42,219 nucleotides of DNA from Lingula anatina (lineage: Eukaryota > Brachiopoda > Lingulata > Lingulida > Lingulidae), in the NCBI RefSeq assembly GCF_001039355.2, contig NW_019773616.1, positions 1 to 42,219 on the forward strand, in the 5' to 3' direction. Made by a program: the position numbers and the translations under genes. Each line of letters opens with the position of its first letter. Positions within the stretch are counted from its first letter, which is position 1. Below the pieces are notes generated by a model. The model saw nothing but the letters and a program-made list of their open reading frames with translations. It ran no database searches and was not told the DNA's origin. Of the stretch, positions 13,601 through 26,600 are shown piece by piece.

Positions 13601-16600
13601 GATACAGATAACATTCTCATCATATATATATTATGTGAATTAAAAAGATGTGGAAAATACTCAGAAACAAAACTAATTTATCAATTAATATTATATTTCC
13701 ATGGCAGAAGAAGCCCTTTGTGTATACTAGTATTCCTTTAATATGGCGGCCATCTTGGATTTTTCTCGAAATGCCTGAGAATAAAGGTTAGTTACTCACC
13801 ACAAAAATATTATTTGTGTAATAAGAAACAATTAGATAGTGGGCAATGCATCTTCCTAGTTGGCATTAGTTAGTTGAAAACCTGTGTACAAGATCTAGTA
13901 TTCCTATGCCATATGGCGGCCATCTTGGATTTTTCAAAAAGTCCAAGGACACTACTTTGTTACCTGACACATATGCATAATATGGGTAATAAGGATGTGG
14001 AAAACATTGAGAAAATACTTAATTTGATAAAAATCAACATAGGTATGTGTATATTTCTACAGAATTTCACTAATTGGCGGCCATTTTGGATTTTTTGGCC
14101 AAACGGTAATTTTTTTCCGTGGGCTACGGCTCTAATTTGATTTAGTATGTCAAAAGGTACCCACATGCAAAATTTGGTGCTTTTATCCGCCGTGTCACGA
14201 TTTGGCCATTTTTTTGCCCTAAGCAACCGGACTATTACAGATGAACAAATAAGAAATTTACATCAACAATTTTGTAGGAATCAAAGCTTCAGTGATGGTA
14301 TAGACTGTTTATGTACAGAACAAACAAGTAGATTTTGTACTTACAAACCTTTAAATTGTCAATTTTGTAAAATTACTTTATGGTCAAAAAGTAACTTCAA
14401 AATGTGGTAGTAGGGTTCAGCATAAATCCTTACCAAAAACTGAAAACTAAACTCTTAGTCTAATAATTTTCTAAAATTACTATTTTCCTTCCATTTCAAT
14501 CAAAACATTTTCATTGCAAGTTTTTACCTCAAAAATATCATTCCCATCCTAGAGATGGTGGCAGGTGATGCACAGCTAAGGTCATGGGTCTCGAACAGGA
14601 AGTTCACATTTGGCCCAAACTGGATACGCTCACCAGAGGGCATTGTTAGCAGTCGGTTGTCATCAAGGACAGAGTTCAAGGACTCGATCCATTCTGGGTC
14701 TATGTCACCATCACAAATAATCCAGGACTGGATTTCTGGAAATGAAGTAATATCTTTTAAATGACTGCCAAGATTCTATAAACATTACTGGTTAAGAATT
14801 TTATATGTAAGCTGCACTTTTTAATTAATAAAATGCACTATTTTTCTTCACATACAAGCAGTTTATTCAGGCTGTTTCATGATTATTATTGTAGATTTTA
14901 TCATTACACAGCACTGAAAGGGAAAGCAGATTTAGGCACTTTTTCTTCAAAATCCCAACAAAGATATATCCATGCATAGGCCTGAAAACAGTACTGTTAC
15001 TTTGCACCTGATTAAGATTGTAAGGTGTATAGTTTTGAGTTACCCTGTGGCTCTCTTACAACTTGACGGGCACTGTATGTTAACACCCCATCTGTCCACT
15101 CACGGGTGTCCATGTCTATATGACCCAGCAACTGGAAAGAAAAATCATAGTTAAAGCACTCAAATTAAAAAAAAAAAGATGTGATTTTTTTCATACACAA
15201 GGAACTTCAAGATAAATTTCATATTTCTATGCTTTAGCCCACAAAAAGTTTCACTACTGCAACTGCTGCTACTACTACTACTACTGCTATATCATCGATC
15301 TCTTACACATCTGTTATTAAGACTTACTTAAACAGCATATCATTTAGCAACTATTTGAAACTGTGTAATGTAGTAGATGTAAAAAACTGTTTAAAAAACT
15401 CAACTCAATGATTTTACCAAATAAATAAATAAATAAATAAAAATAAAAAAGAGTGTAAACAATTATTTCTTCATGTATTTCCCAGCCTATTATTTTCCAA
15501 TCACCTGTGTTCTTGGTATAGCCTTGGGGTTCATAGTGTACTGTTTCACCACTTGACCACACTTCAACATGGCCTCCTTGAGCACTCTCCACAGAGTGGA
15601 CTTCCCAGACCCACTGGGGCCTACCACCACCACACCCATCCTCTGACGTAACTGCTCGTATAACTCCAGGGCTTTCTTCACCTGTGTGTAAGGCAAAGCC
15701 ATTATAGGTAAAACATCATGGAGAAAGAGCATGAGTGTTGGCTGCACATTATGTATTAATAATTATATGAAGCTATTGATACAAAAGGGCCTTGTTTTTA
15801 ATACCAAGTACAATAAGGAAGGTGTGTATTCCCAACATCACAAGTCATGCAGAATTGTGAAAATTGCATTTTTTTGAACTCATAAATCAAAAAAAAAATT
15901 GTTGTATGTTCAATAAAGGTTCCAATGCTAAATGTGTGACTTTCAAATCTCAACTTACCTGACTCTCGTTAACGACAAGGTTCCTCTCCTTACAGACCTC
16001 CCTGATGGCCTGTGCCAAGTTCTCATACTCGATGTCCTTAAACTCTGTGCCTGGGAAAACATCCTTCAACAAGGAGTTAAACCTGATGCTGTCAGAGAAG
16101 GTCAGCTTAGACAACGTGTTGATCCTTAGTGCCTGCACTACCAGCTTGGCTTCAATGGCATCCGTGATTTTTTCTGAAAAGGACAAGAAATTTAAAAATT
16201 AGTGAACATTATTTATTCTCAGGACTGTGAGGAGAGACACTGTTTGTGAGATTCTGCCTTGGATTTTTGATGAAATAATGAAACTTTGTAAAAAAATATG
16301 TCAAGCTCACCTCCCTCCTGTAGATTTTTCTTTGCTGTCTGTAACAGGTTGCCGCAGCCCTTGAGAATAGTCTTCAGTGCTCTCAACCCCCAGTCATAGT
16401 GCTGCTGGGGCGTCAACAGCTCTCTAGGATAAAGAGGACAGAATATCAATATTTTCAGTTTAATATAAAATTCTGAAATCTTACATTTTAACACCAGTCA
16501 TATGCTTGTGAAAATTTGCGCTTTAGGATCATTTACTCTTTTGATGCCCATAAAATTATGAAAGCTATAGAAAAAAATTCCTTTAAAACATCAGCTTTAT

Positions 16601-19369
16601 AAGCAGAAATAGAGTTAATCTGATGCTACTTTGGATTATCAAAATTTTGTAGCAGTAATAAAACATTTTAAGCATTAACTTTAAACTAGTAATGTTAACA
16701 TCAGACTAGAGATACAAAACTTACTTGGAAAGGTTAAATACGGCCACCAGTTTTCTCCCCAGACTCTTGGCATGCTTGAACCCTTCAGAAAACAGGATCA
16801 CCTCTGCAATAAGCTCATTGTCTGGTCTGGCCATAGCAACGGGACGGAAAAGCTGCTTCAAGTTGTCAGGCAACTTCTGTCTTCCTCCGTATCCCTTCCC
16901 TGCAGGGTTGAGTGTGATGAAGATGCCAGAGTTAAAGTCAATGTCCACCTTGGGATAAGAAAAGAAAATGATATAAACTAAATGTTTCAATTCACCTTTG
17001 CTGTTCAAGTATATTCTGCCTATTATTAAGGCAGATAATGTGCTTGGCTTTTTTTTTTTTGCATCACATGAATACTAGGTTTAACTGTGACTATGAAGCT
17101 GCATCCATAGTTTGTCAAGAAATTTGCCAGACTAAGGCTGGCAGATCTGCATCCTATTTAAATATTGACATAATGTAATATTTGCTGTTTGGTTGCATGA
17201 ACTCAGTTTGTTTGATAATGTGATCAATGATTACTACAACACTACTTTATTCTATATAAGCCAATTGAAAATTTCACACTCACATTTCTCCCCAGCAGTT
17301 CTGCCGTGGGCTTCTTTTCCTTGATGGCGTCCTGAATGATCTGGATCTGTATAGAGATGGCAGACAGCACAGCCTCCTCCAGTCTGTTGAACTCATCAAA
17401 GCAGCCCCAGGCTCCACACTTCACCAGACCTATGAAGATTCTGCCCATAGATTTCACATCAATGCCCTGGAGTGTGTGGAAAAACAAGCATACTGATTAC
17501 CAATCTTATTACCTGATCAATAGTTTAAGGAAAAATCATAATCTCATTTCAGTTTAGCATGTTATTAAGCAAAATCTGCCTTAACTTGCCAAATATCAAT
17601 CAACCTAATATATATTGTATTTGTTATTTATGTTTTCAATGAATCCCATGATGCATTTCAATAGCTATATCCCAATAGTGACAGGCAAACTAAGTTAATA
17701 GTAAATACCTTGTGATACAGGACAAATGTTTTGCTTGAAGTCATGTCCATACTGAACTAAGCAGCAAAATTAATTCATTTAAATCCCTCCCTACTCTCTT
17801 TCTCTCATGGGGTCATTACTATAACCTTTTTAAGATAAATTATATAAGTCACCTCGTCACAGTTGAAGACCAGGACCTGCCTCCCAAACAGCCCTCCAAG
17901 AGCTTTGACAGACTCTGTCTTTCCTGTACCAGCAGGACCATATGGGTTACCACCAAGACCAAGGTGCATACCTGGAATATAAACCAATACCTTTAACTGG
18001 TTGCTGGAAAATATATATTATTATTTAAATGTTCATCAGCCACATAATTTCAACAGAAATGTAATATAGCCTGAAGAAGTCTGAATGTAGCTAGATGAAT
18101 ATTGGCTTGTGAAGTATAAAGTTGAATTCTTTGCTTAAGAAAACCTATTGACAAAAGAACGTGTACATTCCTGTTGTTTGTGAAGTATTTACCTTGTGTC
18201 AGAGTCAGGTAGCACTTGTCTGTGAGAGGGGTGTGGACAAGCTTGGCTGCATTGCCTTGGTACTCGTAGGTGTACTCAAACTCCGCATCCACCATACGCA
18301 TCACACATATACCATCCCTGCGTGTGTAGTATCTGGAATCAAAGAATGGTGTTTATAAGTGTACTGAGAGTCTGGTTTGTTACATATGCTGTGGATAGGA
18401 CCTTTTTCTTCCTCAAAAACTAGTAAGCTTGGCTTATGCCTAAGCAGAATATATATGTATGTCATATGTCTGGAAATTACGTCTTTGGTATATTTTTTGA
18501 AGTACTATACAAGTGTCACTCGGAATTCTCACCTAAGCTGTTTCTGCCACTGCCAGTCTTCCAAATTCCTTGTTTTAGCTTCAACCAGTTGCTGTATCAC
18601 ATCAATAGAGTGGATGGTGTCCAGGATCAAAGCCTTCAGCTTCAGTTCAAGTACATATACACCCACATCACTCCCTGCTGCACTAAGGTCGACCCCAGTG
18701 TAAGATTCCAGTTTGTTCTCCATTTCTATGTTGAACTCTTGCAGGCTGCTGGTTTTGATGGCCTCCTCACATTGCTCTGTGAAGTTGATCTGTTCTGCTG
18801 CACAAAGGATCTGAAATAATATGATAAGGAAATTTTATGGTTATGTAAAAGGAAAAAGAATATTCATTTTTCAACCTCCTTTTACGTATTTATAAGCTGT
18901 GAATACAAGGGCGTAGCATGGTGACTTGCATATTCAGTTATCTTTTTATAAATTTGATGTCATTCCTATGAATTCTTGAAACATATTATTGTGAACATCA
19001 TTGAAAAAGAAAATGGGAAACTGATCAATTACAAGAAACTTTACATCTTAGGAAAATGCTAACATCCAACACTTTTTCCCAAATATTTGTAAACATGATA
19101 CCAGCTCTCTTCCTATAATATTGTCCAATTTTTCTAACCACATTTTCAATAAAATATAGGTGTTTTCCATCAGCCTTTCCCAAAAAAAATTTTTCTTTTC
19201 CACAAATCTGACGAACCTGTGAAGGATATTTGTTAGGGTCCAGTCCTCCTTGTCCTCCTGCCTTGCTGTCCTTGAGACACTCTGTCAACAACTGCTTTAA
19301 TGTATTCTTCATTTCTTCTGCCAAATATCCCAGCCAAACCTGGAATAAGTTAACACAATGTAGAGTAAA

Positions 19370-19404
<35 letters not shown>

Positions 19405-20603
19405 AGTAAAGAAAACAAAAATGGTTAAATGACACACACAGCTTAAAAGTTGTGATATGATATGATATAAAATCTGTTTGATACCCAATAAATAAAATAC
19501 AGTGAAACAAAACTGTTTTACTAAATACATACACATACATATAACCAAATTTATACAACTCCTAACTATATCAACAATTCTTTATTAAAACCTCAACCAT
19601 CTGTATCATAATATCTAAAAAAAGTAACACTTTCACTTTAACTCTTTCACTGCAATTTTCAATTCTGATCAAGAAAAGAATTAGACTAAATACTGTTAAT
19701 AAGGTGACTAATGACTTATGAAAAGTGACTAAAGGCAAGTGGCTGATGACAAATGACTAAAGACAAGTGACTAATAACTCCACAGTACCTCAACCTCTGG
19801 GGTAATTTGAACTTTCTTCTTCAGAGGCACCACTTCTCCTTCCAAAGACTTCATAGCCACAATGTGTTTGCAGCCATCGTCAAAGTTCACGCTGTGAATC
19901 CCAGCAAACAGTTTCTTCAGGTGTGTCTGGATCACCTCTGGGTTGGTGGCCTGGCCCAGGATTTCCAGAAGATCATCATCACCGATGAAATAGAATCTTG
20001 GGAAGATGGAGCGTTTTTCCTGTTGAAGAAAATCAAGTTTAAGAGGTTAGCATTTATTTTAAGTGGTTATTTTGGAACCAATATGAAGTCTTGGGAAAAT
20101 GGAGCATTTTTTCTGTTGAATAATACTGCATTTAGTTCTTATTTTAAATGGTTATTTTGCAATGAAAATGAAATGCTGAGATAATATTCATTACTGCTGT
20201 AAACAGTTGTTAAAAAACTACATTTTTATGGTTAGTCTTGACAGCATAGCTTTTCATAGTTCCTTACCTCCAGAAATTCATTGAGTGATTTCTGGCATCT
20301 CTGTAGCTGATCCAGCATGGTAACCAACTGGTTCCTCAGTCCAACCTTACCCACCAGGGACAACACACGGTTGTCACGGGCAACATCATACATGATAGCC
20401 CTGATAGAATAAAATATACTTCATTTACCACATAGCTTAAGGAGGATACTAATTCTGTTGGAGAAAAATTTATAGCAATGTAGTGCAAGAGATGAATAAA
20501 ACATCAAGTTCCATTTTGTCAAAAAACAGTACTGCATAAAACTATTTGTACATAAACACACTTCTAGTATTAATTTTTTACTGAAAATATCAGACACCTA
20601 AAC

Positions 20604-20651
<48 letters not shown>

Positions 20652-23600
20652 GGATGGCTGCCACTGACCTGAAATCATCATCCACCCTCTTAAACCTCCC
20701 CTGTTCCTTAGGCAGCGCCCCTCGGCCAAAGATGGGCTCCAGGTAGACCCACTTCCTCTGGATCTGGTTCAGGTTATGTAAATACTCGTCCAGGTCTGCC
20801 AGCCGTGTCTCCCACACTGTGGCCTTGTCTTCAAAACTCTTGTAGTATGGGGAGTCCTTCAGGGACTGCAGCAGGCACTGGTTGTCTCCAACCTGAGAAG
20901 ACGATACCATAATATAAGACAGAAGAAGATAGGATAGGATAGGATTTTAGGAAATTAGATTAGAATAGGATAGAATAGGATTAAAGGATATGATATGACA
21001 GAAGAGGATATGACAGGACAGGATAGAACAGCATAGGATACTAGGAAAGGATTTAGGACAGGGTAGAGTAGGATAGAGTAAGGTATTAGGATAGGATAGG
21101 ATAGAATTATAGGATAAGACAGGAAAGGATATACCAATCCAGGTTAAATCTGAATCCATCTTTATCAATCCAATTTATAAATCCATTTTTTGTACAAACA
21201 GCTTAATGAATTCACTCTTCATATTCTTACCGCGTTGACCAAGTCCTTCCAGTCCTTAATGAGCATGATCTTATTACTGCCACTGTCCTGGTAGTCTGTG
21301 AGAGCAAACACTGCCCCTGCCCCCCACAGGTCAAGCTCCCTGATGGCCTCCCTAATGGTCACTTCACCCTGGGCACGCTGGTTTAATTCCTGAAAATAAA
21401 TAATAATTTGGTGTTTTGTGAACATCTCTGCATTTTGATTGGTATCTTTGATAAGTAAAACCCATCTCATTGTCTTTTTTTTTTTTTTTTTTGGTAACTG
21501 CCACTAAACCAAAGAGAAATAAAGTTTGAAAAAGTTCTAGTAATATAATTGTTCTAAAGAAGTTCTACTACATGAGCTGAAATCATTAGTAAATAATTTT
21601 AAAGGTTTAAAACCTTGCTATTGCTAATGGTTTCTGAAAAAAGGTGGCTGGTGAAATTGCCCAACAGAATAATTAAGCAAACAGTAATAATATGTAATGG
21701 TACACTTGTAGGATAATAATACACTTGTAGGATTTAGGTAGAAAATCCACCTCAGTAAGGGAGAAATGAAAATCCTAGTAAATTTTATTCTCAAAATAAT
21801 TCAATATATTAAAAATAAACTTACTTTCAAGGCAGTAGCATTGATGATAATGGCATCAGAAGAACTGAGAATATCACCAAACGTCAACTTCTCCAGTGTG
21901 GTTCCTTTGGGCATCCCTAGCATGCGGAACAGTTCCAGCCAGTGGTCCTGTGACAGAGGCTCTCCACGCACCCACTTCAGTACTGGTAACACATTCTACA
22001 ACATATAGTATTTATATATACACTCTCACATAAATATACTGTTTGTACAATGTTCCTGTGTTAGAGACTCTAAATGAACCTACCTCTATGCTCATAACAC
22101 ATTCTATAAAAACACACAAAAATATTCTAAGACTTACACAAACATGTTTATTGTAGCTATCTGTGATAGAAGCTCTGACTGAAGAGAACTGAGTACTTGT
22201 AACACATTCTAGACAATAAATAAATAATTAAATAAGTCATTAAAATGTTGAAACTGCCTTGAACAATCATAATATACTCTTCAACTTAAATTTCACAATT
22301 ATACTGCCTTTAATTCATACTTGATCACCTGGCAGGAGGTAGACTTACTTTGTACTTGTCAATATCCTTCTGCAGTCTAACTGTCATTGTGGTGGGGTCC
22401 TCTGACTTCAACTTCTCATACCACCCAGCAAGAAACTCCTCAAACATATATGCTTTACTCCTGGAAATTTAGGAATTACAACACTGAAGTTAAAGATTTC
22501 CATTTTTCAATAAACTTCCATATATACAAGTCCTTACTTGTCATGTTTTCACATATGACAAGACCAAACACCTTAAAATATGAATATGTTATCATTACCC
22601 AAATGGTCTTGACAAAAATCCTAAATAAACAATTCCACATTTCACAAACCTAAAAGAAATCCAGTCCTCCTTGCAGAGCTCCTGCAGCCCATTGTTGAAC
22701 TCCTCATACAGCCCCCACATACTCTCATATTTGTTCACATCCTCTGCTATCTCTGCAGCATACGGGAACTCTGGCATCTCCATGTCAAAGTGCTCACAGT
22801 CAGTTCTACACAGGAAGAATTATAAATGTGCACTGTAACATGTCATTGCTTTGAATACTTGTCACCAGAAAGAAGTTACCATAACTTTTCAAAATAAAAT
22901 TGAATTAACCAAATACATAAATAGAACAGCTTGCAAACATTGAGTTGATTCCATTCTTTATTTCCTTATAATCAATTTAAAAAAAGTTTACCAAAGTCAA
23001 TTAATAATTGCTTCATGTGCATATCTGTCATACCCTTATGTCTTAATTTTCGTCTTAAAATTAAATTTTTAAAAAGAGCATAATCAGAGATACACTGCAT
23101 TTTAGCATTTAAAAATCTGAACACACTTACTGCAGAGTCTTCATAGTATTTTCCAGTTCTGTGAACTCTGCTTTACGCTCTTTAATGGACTCCACAGCCG
23201 CCATACATTTCTGCTGGTCTCCGTCCAGGGCGTCATCCCCTGGTTTCAGCTGGTGCCAACGAGAGCCGAATTTCTCCAGTTCCTGCTCAAACGCCTTGAT
23301 TCTGGATTCCACATTACTCTTCATCACCTCAACCTGAATTATCAAACAAGTTCAAATATCAAAATGTTTGGTTTTGTAATGTTTGAATTTGGTGAAAGTC
23401 TACAGAGTTGATAAGTAATATAAGCCTAAGGATGTATACTGGTAGATAAGTGTAAGAAATTCAATATTCTCTTTTACCATCATTGTAGTTTATTACTTAA
23501 AAAGTTTTGACCTTTCCACTCCCTATTATTGTATTTTTTTTAATTATTCAAAATAAATGCTTTTTTCAAAGGTCTATCGATACCTATTATAAGAAATAAT

Positions 23601-26600
23601 GTGCAAACAAATATCCAAAATGCTATCCTCTAAATTCAAGCAAGTAAATAATTTTATAAAATCCTCTTCCTCACCTGCTCCTTGACCATCAGTTGGAAAC
23701 TCTCCATCATGAGTTCAAACTTGTCCCACCTTGCCTGCAGGTTTCCAAACTGCTCCACGCCTCCTCCTGCCACTGTCCTCAGCAACTTGTTCTTACTCTC
23801 ACCCTTGGAAAACAGGGGCTGGATCTGGAGGGAAAAACAACATGGTTTATCATGTATTACATGCGTATTAACACTAACTTTATACAGGGATAATGAGTGG
23901 CAAATTAAGATGGAAAACCAACTGACTAGCATAAGTTGAAATTGATAAGAAAGATATGGCATTCTATATTGTGAACTAAACTGATAATATCTGTTTAAAA
24001 CCACACCAATAAAAGTCACACTTTGTCAAACATTCACTGAAAGACTATAAAACGAACAAATTCCACTTTTTGGACTTGAAAATGCCATGATCAACCAGGT
24101 AAATAAATCTTGATATCATAACTTTACTTTTTAGCCTCTCTCTTTCTCTCTCCCTTTGTACACATATGTGTGTGTTCCTTAATTCTGTGGTTTGAATGCA
24201 TAGAAACAATGTTATCCATACTCTTTAGCTAACAAATCCAAGGCCAGGCCTAACTACCCACCTCTTTCTTCTGTTTAGCAAACTCTGAATGTTTGGCATT
24301 AGCAGTTCCAATCTCCTCCACTGTCTGTGGTCTCTGGGCCAGGGTCTCCATGGCTGTGGTGAGGAATGTATCAATTGTGCTGATGTCATTATGGATGGCC
24401 TTACGTAGGGAACTCAGCAGAGCATCAAACAGACGCTGGATGTGGTCATCTATGCTGGACTTCACAGGGTTGGTGTTCACTGTGATACAGTCTACCTTGA
24501 TTTGGCTGAAAATCGAATATAGAACTTATCTATATATTCTCCTTATGTTGATTTTCTCTTAATGTGAAAAATGGTGAATTAAAGTGACATACACTGTATG
24601 TCATTACATCTGTAATTATATCTAAGATGATTCCCAAATTCCATTTTAAAGACTTACAATGAAGTAGACAGACAAAGAAATTTTTTCATCCAGTTTCAAA
24701 TACACTTGGATCAGTTTTTGTTTAAGGAAACAAAGAAATTTTTGAACATGATGGAATTTTTTTTGTACTAACTGCAAACAAATAAGAAATTTTATGCAAA
24801 AAAAAAATATATTTTTTGATTACCTCGGCAACTTCTCTGCATCCCTTCCTCTGATCTTTAAAGCTTTAAAGTTCTGCTCCCAGTCTCTGAGCTCCACCAG
24901 GTTATCATATACAAACTGATCCAGATCAACTCCACCGCATACCACCCAGTCCTGGAAGATAAAATAATTTATTAAATTAAAATAAATAAATAACTCAAAA
25001 TAACTAGATAAATAAATGCTTGATGGATGATGGATAAGTAAAGAAATAAAGAAATAAATCATTTATACAAAATTTTAAAAATAAACAATATGGAAAAAAT
25101 TGATGTAATAAATTACAGTAGAAGTAATGATTATTATTTGAACTATCTCATATTGTCCCATCTCTCTAATGAATGAAACAAATACTCAAAAAGAAATAGC
25201 AGCGGAAATGTTAGACTATATGGCACAAAAAACAAAACAAAAATCTGAATTTCCAGATAAACCTAATAAACTTTTATCCCTATGTGTCAATTCTTAATTT
25301 ACTTTACAATAATGACTTCTGTATCTTCTCTAACCACAGGACTGACTTATATACCTTGAACATTTCCTGCACAGCCGCCAGTCTTTTGAACAATAAACCA
25401 GCTTTCTTGTAACATGTGATAAATCCATCCGCGTTTCTATCAATGATGGTAGGGAAGATGAGGTGTTCAGTGGCATCTCCCACCCCCTTAAAGTGGTTGG
25501 GGATACCAATGAATTTCTTCATCTCTCTGAAGTACTTTGCCTTGATCTCCTCAAATGGAGGTTTGAACTGGAGACGCTGTTGTCTGAAATGGTCATATAA
25601 ATCTTGATAAAATAGAAATATGCATGTAATGTGCTGTCTAAAATGAAAAACATGAATGTTTTGACTGCAGAGAAATATTGCATCATTCACAATCATAAAA
25701 TACTTTTCTCCAAACCAATAAGTTCTACTGCCAAATCTGAATTTTATTCTGCATTCACAGCAAAATATTATCATGATATTAACAAATATAAAATGTTTGG
25801 TAGGGTAAACTCAGACCTCCCCTGTGCCTACCTATATGTGAGCTCTACCACAATTTCTGGTAAGTTTTCATTGAGAGCCTCTAGCCCCATCTGGCATTGG
25901 TGTTCCAGAGCCTTGTACAGCTGCCTGTCCCAGTGAGCCTTCCATGGAGTCATGTTACTGGCTGAAAAACCCTGGAATATATACAAATATACATTAAAAA
26001 TATAAGCAAGACACTTATTCTACTTAATTAAATGCTAAAATTCTCCTGTGTAAATCCTTCAATGACTTAATTATTGATTGTCTGCAATAAGTTCTAGAGC
26101 AAATTGCAAGTAAGTGATATTTGTCTTAAAAAGTGTGTCTCAGAAACATAAGCCCTCAGGTAAAAGTCTGATCGTCTGTTTAGCCAAGAACATTTATGTC
26201 TGTTCCCCATTTACCCCATTCACACCAAGAAAGAAGGCAAAAATGCGTATTGGTTGATCGAGATTTGGCCAATCAAGACAGCTTTTATTTTCTATCCTGC
26301 CCTCCTAATCATTTCAACATTGTAACAAATTGTTGCCTGTATTAAATGAGATGGTCTTACCTGTTGCACTAAGTTGGCCATCAGGTGCCGTATGTCCATC
26401 AGTCCATCCTTCCACCTCTGCTGATGCCTCAACAGGTCAGTACTCATCAACTGGACAACCTGGAAGATAATCACAATCATAGCTTGATTGATCCCCAGGG
26501 TGATTGAAAGAGTGTAAAATATCACAGCTTGTTTCCCAGGGTGAATGAATGTAAAATATCACAGCTTGCCTCCCAGGGTGAATGAATGCCAATCATTACA

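Noticed and set aside
13874-14226. Overlapping open frames on both strands in intron 38
   Set aside because: They lie over the ~170-bp degenerate tandem array; openness on both strands fits repeat sequence, not a gene.
20947-21168. Minus-strand open frames rich in Ser, Tyr, Pro and Leu
   Set aside because: They arise from the degenerate GGATA satellite and have no homology to anything recognised.
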